From: Zygnema cylindricum
Taxonomy: Eukaryota > Streptophyta > Zygnematophyceae > Zygnematales > Zygnemataceae
Direction of reading: 5' to 3'
Length of the DNA stretch: 29,641 bases
NCBI GenBank assembly: GCA_037447655.1
Contig: JBBHKE010002689.1
Location: 126,001 to 155,641 of the forward strand
A program made the translations under genes and the position numbers. Shown here piece by piece: positions 18,230 through 27,919 of the stretch (position 1 is the stretch's first letter; the number at the start of each line of letters is the position of its first letter). The notes beneath the pieces were generated by a model that was not told where the DNA came from, searched no databases, and was given only the letters and a program-made list of their open reading frames with translations.

Positions 18230-19249
18230 TGAGACCTCTATAGGTCCTCAGAATGGACAGCTCACACGAAGCCCTTGGGATAACCCTGACCCCTTTGTGT
18301 TTCAGCAAAAATAACTACCACCTTGGCTAACAAAAACTTTGACCACCTTCACCCCTGTGAAGAGAAGACTCCCTTGAGTTGATAGCAAACAGAATCTCTG
18401 AATTTGCTCTACTGAGCAATAAGTTATGAAGGGTCAAAGTTGACCTTTTGTACAGAAACACTCTAGGAGAGAGGCAACTACCTACCAATTTTTCTAAGTC
18501 CTAATCCCTCTCTAAACCCTCTTTTACTAGAGTACGGCACGAATCACAATATTGTGTCGTACAGAAAAGGTAGAGGTGCTGGAGTACTTAGTGTACGACC
18601 ATCGTATGGCATGGCCAAAATGTCGACGTCTGCCATATCCCGATTTGTTCCCATATTCTCTGGAGATGCCGCAAGCGAATGAGGTTGTGCCACGTGTCAC
18701 TTGACGTGGGGATGACCAAAAACCGCCAAAACGCCTTATTCGCAATCACGGCACGTATTGTGGCCGTTCGATCAAAAATGGCTTTCAACTCTTGTCGTTG
18801 AAAATATATGCGAGGATTTTGTTTCACGAAGTACCGCAAACTGTACTATATTGAACTCTATTTATGTCCTAAGAATATATTAGCGTCGTTAAATGAATTC
18901 GTCTACTTGTACACATTTAAATAATTAACGAACCCTATATACCTCAGCACTGGTCGTAGACTTATAGGACAAACCTAAACTCTACTAGCGACTTTGGCGG
19001 GCGTCAAGTACTTAGATCAAATCTTGGGTCTGTCAACTACCATTTTGGTAAACCTACCAAACAACTGTTTGTCCCTCTCTGGACAGCATAGGCAGCAATG
19101 ACTCTACCTCCTTTTTCAACCTTGAGTGAATGCGACAAGTGTGGGAGTTAAACAGAGAAGTTAGAGACAGGCTACCTTTACTTCTTTTCTGCATTTTATT
19201 TTAACAAGTTCATATCTAGAAAATATTAAAAGAACCTTTAATTTCTATA
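18230..19249 (-). repeat. 3' LTR of element B (1020 bp)
   Basis: Starts TGAGACCTCTATAGG and ends TTTCTATA (eroded from CA). It is followed by a purine-tract complement (CTCCCCTT) and then by lineage-B pol on the minus strand, which fixes it as the 3' LTR. It matches the split LTR at 6487-7001 plus 8449-8995 along its whole length. Confidence 0.85.
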
Positions 19250-19257
19250 CTCCCCTT
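19250..19257 (-). other. Polypurine tract of element B
   Basis: The minus strand reads AAGGGGAG immediately before the LTR start, the typical position and composition for a plus-strand primer. Confidence 0.75.
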
Positions 19258-19298
19258 ATTTTCTAGTCACTCTATAATTTGAAACCACACTTCTTCTT

Positions 19299-19960
19299 CT
19301 AGAAAATTAGTTTAGAGAAAGGCACAGGTTTGGTCATCATATCTGCTACCATTTCAGTATCTAGTCTATACCCTAAACTGATTATTTTGTCTTCTACCTT
19401 CTCCCTAACTAAGCTAAGTCTAATATCTATATGTTTGGCTTTAAAATGGGGTTTAGGATTGGCATAAATAGCAATGGCTGCCTGATTATCACAAAACACT
19501 CTCTGAACACCACTCTTAAGATGACCAAGCTCACGAAGCAAAGACTTGACCCACATTAATTCTTTTATAGCAGAACAAGAGGCCATGTACTCATCCTTCA
19601 TGGTGGACTGAGCAATGACCTTTTGCTGTTTGCTGCTCCAGCAGCAAGCCCCATCACCCACATACAATACATACCTAGACGTGCATCTCCTCATAGGAGC
19701 ATCCCCATAGTTGGCATCACTCCAAGTGGTGATGTCAATATTGTTCCCACCCAAATGCAACCATAGATCTCTAGTCCCTATGAGATATCCAAGGACTCTC
19801 TTAGCTGCCTCCGAATCTTTCTTAGTGGGAGCATTCAGACTCCTACTTAGTACTCCAACAGCTGTGGCTATTTCTGGCCGTGTACAATTCATAAAATATA
19901 TTAGGCTGCCCACTACTTGTCTATAACGGATTGTCTATATAAATCTTATCTTTTCTCTTA
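19299..19960 (-). pseudogene. Element B RNase H
   Basis: A 204-codon open minus frame (19913-19299). It shows G-S-L-I-Y-F-M-N at the start, W-S-D-A-N-Y-G-D (Asp kept), C-C-W-S-S-K, S-T-M-K-D-E-Y, C-D-N-Q-A-A-I-A-I (Asp kept) and K-H-I-D-I (Asp kept), then the M-M-T-K-P tail. In the S-T-x-E-x-E-Y motif the first Glu, the catalytic one, is Lys here, so activity is doubtful even though the frame is open. It is shorter than a full pol; RT is the next block upstream at 20100-20621, out of frame. Confidence 0.88.
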
Positions 19961-20099
19961 CGGGCCTAACTCATTATCCAAGATGAAAACTCCCTCTTCC
20001 ACACTCCCCTCACTTCCATTCTTTAGTTCCATTAGAATAGTACAACTATTAGCCTTGCTTATTTGGAACATTTCTAACATGTTTACATTTGCCTTTTTT

Positions 20100-20621
20100 T
20101 GAGTTAATCTAATTATCGTCTATCTTTGTCTCTCTCTATTTGAATTCCCAAAATAAACCTTACTTCTCCCATATCCTTTATCTAAAATCTACCTTTTAGA
20201 TCAATTTCAACTTCTTTATTTTATCCATACATTTGCTTAAAAAAAGCAAATCATCCACATAAATTGCAATGAAAATAATTCGTTCCTCATCTTCAAACAA
20301 ATAAATTGAGTGATCTAAGCTTATCCAAATATATCCCAAACTTGTAAGAAACTCATCGAGCTTCTTATTCCATTGGTTGGGCGCCTATTTCAACCTATAC
20401 AAAGATTTGATCAATCGGTATACCTTGCTCTCCTTCCTTTGCTCCACAAATCCTTCAAGCTGTCGCATAAATTTCTCTTGTTCGAACTCTCTATGTAGGA
20501 AGGCCGTCTTGATGTCCGTTTGATGTACTTCTATGTCTTCTCTCTATGTAGGAAGGTCGTCTTGATGTCCGTTTGATGTACTTCTATGTCTTCTGTTGCC
20601 GCTAGACTGGGAAGTATCCGG
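20100..20621 (-). pseudogene. Element B reverse transcriptase, truncated
   Basis: Minus-strand RT fragment: H-Q-T-D-I-K-T-A-F-L-H (near 20496-20530, and again in the 53-bp duplication), F-V-E-Q and R-L-I-K-S-L-Y near 20395-20455, then I-A-I-Y-V-D-D-L-L (YVDD kept) near 20235-20265. It aligns with element E at 23760-24195. Stops and frameshifts separate the parts. Homology ends at about 20621; beyond it lies element D, which seems to have inserted in this RT. The N-terminal part of RT, integrase and gag of B are not in the window. Confidence 0.85.
20487..20592. repeat. 53-bp tandem duplication in element B RT
   Basis: 20487-20539 is repeated at 20540-20592 with a single C/T difference in the GTAGGAAGG-CGTC block. 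53 is not a multiple of three, so it breaks the RT frame. Confidence 0.92.
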
Positions 20622-20629
20622 AGGGAGGG

Positions 20630-21215
20630 TGTTAAGATATTTGTGGAATCGAGAGTTAGGCGATTCGGTTCTGTTCTTCTGTTCGATTTTGCGTCTAAGT
20701 CTTCCGTATCAGTTCACGTCACGTTTCGTTTGTTCATTCGGTACGGTCAGATGTTTGTTAAACGTGTGTTTTGGTTTGTAGTTTGGCGTGGTACAACGTG
20801 TGCGGCCCTGGACACTCTTTTAGTATTGCTGCCAGCGGCCCAAGACACTGTTTCAGTCTTGCTACTAGATGTTGGTTTTTGAGTTGTGTGTTTCAGAGGC
20901 ACGTTTTCTGTGCCGTGTATTCTAAAGTCTATTGTGTGTTGTTTATACTAAGGTAGTAGTCAGATTGGGTTAATGTTAGTAAGAGATTACGGGTGAGAAA
21001 TTATGTTGTGTGTTCTGTATACTTAGCTAGTAGTCAGATTGGGTTAAAGTTAGTAAGAGATTACAGGTGAGAAATTATGTACATAAAAGCTTCAGTGTAA
21101 TAGAAATGTGTATTGGCCGATGTGATATGTGAATATTTTTTTTTATGTGATTAATGGTGAATGCTTCCGCTGTGCAATAAATATTAAGATAAGTGGATAG
21201 TATTGATCCTTTACA
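20630..21215 (+). repeat. 5' LTR of element D (586 bp)
   Basis: Begins TGTTAAGATATTTG, right where RT homology of element B ends, and ends CCTTTACA two bases before a tRNA-Met type primer site. Its central part (20800-21075) matches 23150-23340. It contains a 74-bp duplication (20932-21079) and a short echo of GCGGCCC...GACAC...GTNTTGCT near 20805-20870. Confidence 0.82.
20932..21079. repeat. 74-bp tandem duplication in LTR D
   Basis: 20932-21005 and 21006-21079, both starting TTGTGTGTT and ending GTGAGAAATTATG, with about six differences. The 3' LTR copy shows one unit and then runs into the N gap. Confidence 0.92.
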
Positions 21216-21217
21216 TT

Positions 21218-21229
21218 TGGTATTGTAGC
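21218..21229 (+). other. Primer-binding site of element D
   Basis: TGGTATTGTAGC matches the usual plant initiator tRNA-Met site TGGTATCAGAGC at 9 of 12 positions, two bases after the LTR end, and continues AGG as in many plant elements. This is the conventional 3'-end tRNA priming, unlike element A. Confidence 0.75.
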
Positions 21230-21509
21230 AGGCTTTGCTACTAGTAAAGAGTGTGTGAGATTCGGCAGGATGGGGAAGAAGAGAAATGCACTCCTTCTTC
21301 TGGTCTAAGGCTTACACCAGAGCCTTCAAACGAACAACGATCCCCTGAAGTTCCTTCACGGGAGCCTAGTGAAATGGAACTCAGCTTTGGAGGGGGCTTT
21401 GGAGGGGACTAATCCGGTTTTGTTCTTAAGTCTGAAGATACCCTCCTACGGATACCTTCACTCACAATAGGGCTAGTGGTAGTGGCACTAGTTTTGAGCA
21501 TGGCTCTGG

Positions 21510-21661
21510 TTTTACTTTTGATGAGTGGACGCAGGTCATGAAGGAGAGGAGTAAGTAAGAAAAAAAAGTCAAAAAAAGGATCTCGTTTTACTTTTGATAA
21601 GTGGACGCAGGTCATGAAAGAGAGGAGTAAGTTAGAAAAGAAAGTCAAAAAATGAAGAAGA
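21510..21661. repeat. 76-bp tandem duplication in gag D
   Basis: 21510-21585 and 21586-21661 begin TTTTACTTTTGAT-AGTGG and share ACGCAGGTCATGAA. The length is not a multiple of three, so reading frame is lost across it. Confidence 0.92.
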
Positions 21662-21776
21662 AAATGAAAGAGCCGAGTCCTAGCTCCAGTGACACAGAGA
21701 GTTCGGAAAGCTCAGAAAGTTCAAAAAGTAGTGAAAATGAAAAAGCAAAGAAAAATAGGAAACGAAAAAGAAGGTA

Positions 21777-22010
21777 ATAATGGTGGACGAAGACTTGGAC
21801 GTTGGAGATGACGTTGAGAAAGATGATTCTTTTTGGATGGCGGGAAAAGCCATATTATGTAATTTTTCGAATTATATGGTGTGGAAGAAATACATAATGG
21901 TGGACGAAGACTTGGACGTTGGAGATGACGTTGAGAAAGATGATTCTTTTTGGATGGCGGGAAAAGCCATATTGTATAATTGTTCGAATTATAGGGTGTG
22001 GAAGAAATAC
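21777..22010. repeat. 117-bp in-frame tandem duplication in gag D
   Basis: 21777-21893 and 21894-22010 are near-identical and 39 codons long. The reading frame stays open across both, so the protein shows the same 39-residue block (starting M-V-D-E-D-L-D-V-G) twice. Confidence 0.95.
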
Positions 22011-22689
22011 ATCAAGGGACAGTTAGTTCTTAAAAAATAGTGGAGGATAGTTACAGGTGAAGAAAAGAGGCCCAAGTATTTGAAAGGTCGACAATTGTGG
22101 TTGCGAAAGGATATTTGTGCCTGCACAGGATTGATGCAAAGTTGTAAGGGTTCGGCTTTAGACTTCTTTTTGGCCTACGGTAATGCACATGAGTGTTGGG
22201 TGGGCCTTGAGGGTCAGTTTGAGAAATGAGTACATGATAAGGGGCAATATGTCTTCAAAGAATTGATTCAGTTCAAGTTTAAGCCAAATGAATCAATTGA
22301 GATCACGTTAAGAGGTTTAATATTCTTGTCAAACAACTTACCAATCTTGGTAGAATGCTGGATGAAGAGCAAAAACTTCAAGTTTTTCCAAACGGTCTTC
22401 CGGAGTATCTTCGAAATCCTTTTGATATCCTTCAATCGAAGAAGCGGGTAACGTATGAGTATGTCGTGAGCTATTTAAAGAAAGTAGATAAAGAAATGGA
22501 AGGTTCCAGTAAAGGGGCCCTAAAAACAACCTCGCTCAATGTTGCTGCCGCACCCGAAATTCTGGAATCTTTACCTATTTCGTGGAGGGGCTCCTAGGGG
22601 AACACCTCGAGGTCGAGGTGGCGGCGGTAGAGGAGGTGGAAGAGAGAAACCGAGTGGCAATAAGGTTCAGGCTAGTTCTTATGCCTTGA

Positions 22690-23130
22690 ACGTTACTTTG
22701 CGGCACAATGCCCAGAGAAGGAAAATAAATGTTACATTTGTAACCGTTGGGGTCATGTGAGTACGCGATGTTATGATCGAGTTGATCGAGTTTCTAAAAG
22801 AGGAGGTGGTAGAGGTGACCGTGGCTGGGGCCATGGTGGAGGCCGAGGTCGTGGACCCGGTCGTGGTAGAAGTCATGGATATTACACGGAGTTTGGTGAC
22901 AAGCCCGGAGACGGATTCCAAAATTTCTCGATTTCTCATGACATGGATTTGGATTCGATTGTTGATGAGGATGTTACTACAGAGTGGATTATTGACTGCG
23001 GTGCAACTCATCATGTTTGTACGGATAAGACACTCTTTGAGGAGATGACCACTTTGACAGTTCCAAAGAACATTAATTTTGCCAGTGGCCATGTGATCCC
23101 AAGACCATTAAGGTTGCCAGAGGCCATGTG
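22690..23130 (+). pseudogene. Element D zinc knuckle, RGG segment and protease start
   Basis: From about 22690 the plus frame reads C-L-E-R-Y-F-A-A-Q-C (a broken first knuckle), then C-Y-I-C-N-R-W-G-H-V-S-T-R-C at about 22730-22771 (a full CX2CX4HX4C). A Gly/Arg/Asp-rich segment follows (22800-22880), then W-I-I-D-C-G-A-T-H-H-V-C at about 22985-23020: the protease triad D-[ST]-G has Cys in the middle. The frame ends at 23129 after a repeated GGCCATGTGAT (23086-23096 and 23121-23131). Integrase should follow but is absent. Confidence 0.82.
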
Positions 23131-23149
23131 ATAGGTCACACAATTACCG

Positions 23150-23340
23150 TAGTGTTTCGTAGTACTGGGTGTCCGGCCCAATACACTGTTTCAGTCTTGC
23201 TGCCAAATGTTCATTTTTAGTTGTGTGTTTGAGAGGCACGTTTTCTGTGCAATGTATTCTAAAGTCTGTTGTGTGTTCTCTATACGTAGGTAGTATTCAG
23301 ATTGGGTTAATGTTAGTAAATGATTAAAGGTGAGAAATTA
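23150..23340 (+). repeat. Partial 3' LTR of element D
   Basis: GGCCCAATACACTGTTTCAG onward matches the 5' LTR around 20840-21000, including GAGGCACGTTTTCTGTGC and AGATTGGGTTAATGTTAG. It lacks the first 150-200 bp and the last part, stopping at the N run. Confidence 0.85.
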
Positions 23341-23350
23341 NNNNNNNNNN
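23341..23350. other. Assembly gap (10 N)
   Basis: Ten undetermined bases. The sequence right before ends GTGAGAAATTA, the exact end of the 74-bp unit that is duplicated in the other LTR of element D. Confidence 1.
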
Positions 23351-23679
23351 CTAACTAGTTTAGAAACATACCCGACTTTGTCCGCGGGGCTGTTACCTTG
23401 TTGTCGAGGTAATTAAAGAATGTCCAAACCTTATATAAGCCTAGTCGAGTCTAGTGAGTTATATAAACAAACTTCTATACCTTTCTTAACTAAAATAACG
23501 TTAAATACAACTACTAAACGAACAAAATTCATTTAGATACCTATTTTATTTATTCAACTTTTTACTAGATTTTTCTTCTAAACTCTACTTCCTATACCCT
23601 CTTCGTTCTATATAAAACCCTTAAGTCCATCTCTCTCTCTCTATCTTTTTATTATTCTAATTGATCTAATTATATAGGA
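23351..23679. other. Unassigned stretch after the gap
   Basis: A/T-rich, with a short CT microsatellite at 23630-23643. No LTR end, gene or known repeat was recognised; its relation to element D is unclear because of the gap. Confidence 0.5.
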
Positions 23680-24500
23680 TTGGTACAACTATTAGCCTTG
23701 TCCATTTGGAATTTTTCTAACATGTTTCCAATGGCTTTTTTTTCTAGTTAATCTTATTATTTTTCTATCTCTCTCTCTCTACCTGAATTCCCAAAATATA
23801 TCTTGCTTCTCCCATATCCTTCATCTCAAATCTTCTTTTTAGATCATTTTTCAACTTATTTATTTTATCCATAGATTTACTTAAAACAAGCAAATCATCA
23901 ACATAAATTGCAATAAAATCAATTCTTTCCATATCTTCAAACAAATATATTGAGTGATCTGAGCTGATCCGAATATATTCCAAACCTGTAAGAAATTAAT
24001 GGAGCTGTTGTTCCATTGTCGGGGCGCCTGTTTCAGCCCATACAAAGATTTGATCAATCGGCATACCTTGTTTTCCTCCCCTTGCTCCACAAACCGTTCG
24101 CGCTGTCGCATAAAAATTTCCTCTTCTAACTCTCCATGTAGAAAGGCCGTCTTGATGTCCATTTGATGCACTTCCATGTCTTCTGCTGCCGCCATACTGA
24201 GAAGTATCTGAACCGAAGAAAACTTGACGACCGGAGCAAAAGTCTCCTCATAGTCAATTCCCTCTTTCTAGGTAAATCCCTTCGCCACTTAGCGAGCCTT
24301 GTAGCGCTCCATGGTGTTATTCGGGTTGAGTTTCAGCTTAAATACCCACTTACACTTAATTGGTTTCCTGTTAGGAGGACAATCCATCAATTCCTATGTA
24401 CCAGTAGCCATAATTGAGGCAATCTCCTCATAAATGGTTGTCTTCCACTGGTTTCTTTAGAACAAGTCATTGCCTCATTATAAGTTTGAGGTTTATCGGG
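23680..24500 (-). pseudogene. Element E reverse transcriptase
   Basis: Minus strand. N-terminal R-Y-K-A-R and K-W-V-F-K-L-K-L-N-P near 24290-24370 (with a stop), H-Q-M-D-I-K-T-A-F-L-H-G at about 24140-24175, F-V-E-Q-G-E-E-N-K-V and L-Y-G-L-K-Q-A-P-R-Q-W near 24030-24100, Y-V-D-D-L-L at about 23895-23915 (YVDD kept), then G-E-A-R-Y-I-L-G-I-Q-V at 23770-23805. One frameshift near 24010. The C-terminal side is truncated at about 23680, before RNase H. About 79% base identity with element F over 168 bases that I aligned by eye (24013-24180 against 28254-28421). Confidence 0.87.
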
Positions 24501-25690
24501 GTGAGACAGTTTGGTTACCTTATTGTTAACTTGCCTCTCTTGTAGTCTTTTGCTGCTTCTTCTTCCTCCTTCAAACTCGGTTGCCGAAATAGATGGTTCT
24601 CTTGGATTCTACCGAACAATTTCTCCTTCTCCCCTATCCTTTGATTCCGGGTCGATTTCCACCACGTCTTCCGCTTTGGTTGGAGTTAATACTAGGGGTT
24701 TCACATATGGGTCTTTCTTGATCTGATCTGTACCTTCAAGATCGTCATTTTATTGAAATCGTGGATAATTAGGAAGCTCAAAGTCATCAGAATTTTTTGA
24801 CTCAAATTTGATTCTGACTGTCTTTGTAGGCTTAAAGGGATCTTTAGATTTTCCTTCATACATAACCACTAAATACTTTACTAGGATAATATCATTTTTT
24901 TTGAGATCATAGACTCTATATCCTTTACATCTTCATCATATCCTAGTAGATATTATGGCTTTTCTTTTGGGTCTAACTTCTAGTTTGACCAATCTGTGTC
25001 TAAACTGAACACTTGACTACCAAAAACCTGTAAGTGTGAAATATCTAGTTTTCGGCCTGTCCATTAGGGTGTTTCGCCTTTTATTGCTGAAGTAATAACT
25101 GTATTCTGGAGAGAATTTGCACAGTTCATTGCTTCGGCCAAAAACTTCTTTCCTATTTTCTTATCTGACAGCATACTCGTAGCACTATCACTCAGTGTTC
25201 TATTTAATCTTTCTGCTACACCATTCTGCTCGGAATTTTCAGAAACTGTCTTTCGGTGTTGCACTCCATCTTCCCTCAGAAAATTCTCAAACTGGTTAGA
25301 GGTATACTCTCCACCATTGTCACTCCTTACTCTCTTGATTGGAGTTTCATGGAGTTTTTCACTCCATGTTTTATATTGTTTAAAACATTCCTGAGCCGGT
25401 GACTTATTTTTCAAAAAATACACCCTGGAATACCGAGACCAATCATCGGTGATAGTCATCATAAATCTCTTCCCCCCCGGTATTGCACTCTGGCTGGCCC
25501 CCAAATATCTGTGTGTACTAAATGTAGAATCTTTTCTCCCTTATAGGTGGCTGTTTTTGGGAAGGGTAACCTGTGTGCTTTACCTTGAGCACATCCACTA
25601 CAATCTCATAGATTCTCACTCTCACCAAACTGAATCCCTTCCACTACCCTTATCTTTTTCATCTCTATGAATTTATCTAGATTATCTTAA
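24501..25690 (-). pseudogene. Element E integrase with linker
   Basis: Minus strand. From 25690: pre-integrase segment with the C-X2-C finger half and the basic F-P-K run, H-T-D-I-W-G-P (first Asp) near 25505-25520, a C homopolymer near 25473-25480 that shifts the frame, then T-I-T-D-D-W-S-R-Y, R-S-D-N-G-G-E-Y (second Asp) near 25310 and N-G-V-A-E-R-L-N-R-T-L (Glu) near 25215. The catalytic D-D-E is complete. It runs on to W-T-G-R-K and the variable linker (24501-25060), which is broken by several stops. The part upstream of the finger, with protease and gag, is missing; homology ends at about 25690. Confidence 0.87.
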
Positions 25691-25739
25691 TCAAGGGCTT
25701 GCATCTCCTCGTTTGCAAGTAGAGAGGGCATTTGATCTT

Positions 25740-26240
25740 TGAGTGGCTCTCATAGAAATGTACCAAAGTGGTACGATTCAGCAACACCAATTGGCTAATC
25801 AGAAAATTAACGCATATGTATACAAGAAGATGTTGGATTTTTGTAATGAGCTCGCAACACTTTTCAGGAAGCTAGAGAGTGCTCGATAGGTTGAAACTGA
25901 AAAGATGAAAGTTAATTGCTTGCTCATGAAGTAACTAGATGAGTTCGAGTACATAGTCAACTGTGCGTAGGACTTGCCAGTCTCATGGTGGATTTGGAAT
26001 TCAGTGGTTGGGATGATTCTCGTTCGGGAGAATACGATTGAGATCCAAAGGGGAGGAGAGAGTGGGCAAGCCTTTGTAGTTTGGACCGATTCGAGAAACA
26101 ATGATTCTTCGAAACTTGTTGGAAATTATGGAGGGGGGGGCAGAAAAACCAGACCAACGAGTTTGGACCAAGGGCTACCAAGGGTTTGTGCCACTTTTAT
26201 AAGAAACCAGGGCATTATATGGCGGAGTGCACTAACTTAA
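25740..26240 (+). pseudogene. Element F gag, C-terminal part
   Basis: The plus strand gives helical, charged peptide with E-M-Y-Q-S-G and C-N-E-L-A-T-L-F-R-K-L-E, interrupted by stops near 25889, 25932 and 25970. From 26186 the frame holds a knuckle C-H-F-Y-K-K-P-G-H-Y-M-A-E-C: the second Cys of CX2CX4HX4C is Tyr. A run of nine G near 26132-26140 marks a likely frame slip. The N-terminal part of gag and the LTR are missing to the left. No LTR of this element is in the window. Confidence 0.75.
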
Positions 26241-26866
26241 ACGAGCTGCGGTTAAAGGAGGGGCAGACAGATGGACCCCCAAGAGGAAATAAAAGGGCCC
26301 TTCTGACAGAAGTACATGAGGTGGAATCCAAAGACGAGGACGATGAGCTCCTATTGGATGAGGAGTTGGAGGCAAAAAACGAGGTCGATATTCCACGAAA
26401 GCAGAAATGTGCTTTTGGTGGATTGAAAGGTGAAGTTGGGTGGATTGTAGATTCATGTGCCTCCATGCACATGTGTAAGGATAAACACCTGTTCACTAAG
26501 AAAGAAAAGATTCCTACCGTAGAGATGGAGTACGAGGATAGGAGGATAGTCACTACTACCCTTGTAGGATCGGTAGATGTGACAGTGTTAGTAGAAGGAA
26601 AGACATCCATAGTTACATTCTCTGATGTATTGTTTATTCCGGAGCTGAACAAAAACCTCATCTCTATATCTGTATTAGATGATAATTTTTTTGATACTAG
26701 CACTAGGAAAGGAGTCTTTACTGTTTGTTTTAAGGAGGAAGTTTATTTTACAGCTAAGAAAGGTAGCCAAGGGATGTTTAGGCTGATTTTAAGCAATGAA
26801 AAGAAGAAACTTTATTATGCTGGTGTTCATGATATAACTTGTGTCATAAGAGGCTTGGGCATGTAA
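26241..26866 (+). pseudogene. Element F gag tail and protease
   Basis: An open frame (part of 26186-26866). After the knuckle comes an acidic run (E-S-K-D-E-D-D-E-L-L, 26325-26355), then W-I-V-D-S-C-A-S-M-H-M-C at about 26440-26475: the protease triad D-S-G has Cys instead of Gly. Next, F-S-D-V-L-F-I-P-E-L-N-K-N-L-I-S-I at about 26620-26670, the typical end of the copia protease fold. Then the first part of the pre-integrase region, with a frameshift near 26850. The protein would cleave gag-pol; the changed Gly argues against that. Confidence 0.87.
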
Positions 26867-27425
26867 ATCTAGATAAGTAAAGAGAGATGAAAAAGATGGG
26901 AGTAGTGGAAGGAAATCAGTTCGGTGAGAGTGAGAATCTTAGTGATTGTAGTGGATGTGCTCAAGGTAAAGCACACATGTTCCCCTTCCCCAAAATAGCC
27001 ACCTATCATGGAGAAAATTAGGTAGTACACAATGATATTTGGGTAGCCAGTGTTCTCACAAATGGTAAAGGTTTACGAGGACACTATGATGATTGAACAC
27101 CAAATACTCTAGTGTGTATTTTGAAAACTCGTCGAAGGGGTAGGAGATTTTAATATTTGGGATGAGGGAAGATGGGCCCGACAGTTTCAAATAACCGAGA
27201 TAGATGGGGTAGCTGAAAGATTAAATAGAACACTAATTGATAGTGCTGAAAGTATGTTTTTGGATAAGAAGATAGGAAAAGGTTTTGGGACGAAGGAATG
27301 AACTGTGCTAATTACCTTAAAAATAGAGTTTGTTACTTCAGCGGTAAATGGCCAAACACCTTTTGAGAGATGGACCGGCCGGAAACCAAACATATCTCAC
27401 TTAAAGGTTTTTGGTAGTCAAGTGT
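26867..27425 (+). pseudogene. Element F integrase with deleted core
   Basis: Plus strand. E-S-E-N-L-S-D-C-S-G-C-A-Q-G-K-A-H (finger end) at about 26928-26975, then a motif like H-N-D-I-W-V (near 27030-27045) instead of H-T-D-I-W-G-P. Between about 27050 and 27190 the core with the second Asp cannot be recognised, although element E needs about 300 bp there. After it, G-V-A-E-R-L-N-R-T-L-I-D-S-A-E with the catalytic Glu is readable at 27206-27245, and E-R-W-T-G-R-K-P-N-I-S-H-L-K-V at 27366-27410. The core is deleted or scrambled, so this copy could not integrate. Confidence 0.82.
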
Positions 27426-27919
27426 TTAGAGTAGATAGAGATCAATCTAATTTGAAGCCAGATCCTAAAGGAAAACCGAAAAAATTATTAGGATATGATG
27501 AGGATGTAAAAGGATACAGAGTTTATTATCTAAAAAAAGAAGATATAATCTTAGTAAAGCATCTAGTAGTTATGGATGAAGGAAAGTCCGTGAATCCTTT
27601 CAAGTATACAAAGTCATTAAAAAGTAGATTTGAGTCAAAAAATTCCGATGACTTTGAGCTTCCTAACTATCTTGGTTTCAAAGAAGATGACATTCTTAAA
27701 GGTACAAATCAGACTGAGAAGTACTCGGCCGTGGAAATTCCATTGACAACCATACTCGAAGCAGAAAACTTGGTGGAAATTGATTTGGAATCGAGGGACA
27801 GGGGAGAAGCCGAGATTGTTCGAAAGAACCCACGGGAACCACCTATTCTGGCCGTAGATTTCGAGGGAGGAAAGAGAAGACGGAAAAGCTTGCAAGAAAA
27901 CAGGTTAATAACAAAGTAA
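27426..27919 (+). pseudogene. Element F integrase-RT linker
   Basis: Part of an open frame of 204 codons (27305-27919). After L-K-V-F-G-S-Q-V it reads L-G-Y-D-E-D-V-K-G-Y-R-V-Y and then an acidic, Glu/Asp-rich linker with little conservation, ending R-L-I-T-K-stop at 27919. It matches the linker of element E near 24560-24980, where stops abound. Confidence 0.8.

Larger units (their letters stand above)
21250..22740 (+). pseudogene. Element D gag
   Basis: The plus strand, in several frames, gives a Ser/Glu-rich N-terminal part (about 21270-21370), D-E-W-T-Q-V-M-K-E-R (21522-21550, duplicated), a Ser-Glu-Ser-Lys low-complexity linker and basic run (21670-21775), then the capsid-like part with F-W-M-A-G-K-A-I (21830-21850, duplicated), V-W-K-K-Y-I and, after a frameshift near 22330, L-P-E-Y-L-R-N-P-F-D-I-L (22397-22430). 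A Gly-Arg-rich segment follows at 22600-22650. Frame breaks: stops near 21560, 21777 and 22038, frameshifts near 22330 and 22570. Gag would form the particle. It is clearly different from A-type gag. Confidence 0.8.
20630..23340 (+). mobile_element. Element D: copia element lacking pol, plus strand
   Basis: 5' LTR 20630-21215, primer site 21218-21229, gag, zinc knuckle and protease start up to 23130, then part of a second LTR (23150-23340) ending at an assembly gap. Integrase, RT and RNase H are missing, so an internal deletion joined protease to the middle of the 3' LTR. This lineage differs from A and B in LTR, primer type and gag. The left flank is element B RT; GAGGG at 20625-20629 may be its target site. 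Confidence 0.8.

Noticed and set aside
19299-19913. An independent RNase H gene in element B.
   Set aside because: It is the tail of copia pol beside a purine tract and LTR, with the catalytic Glu replaced by Lys.
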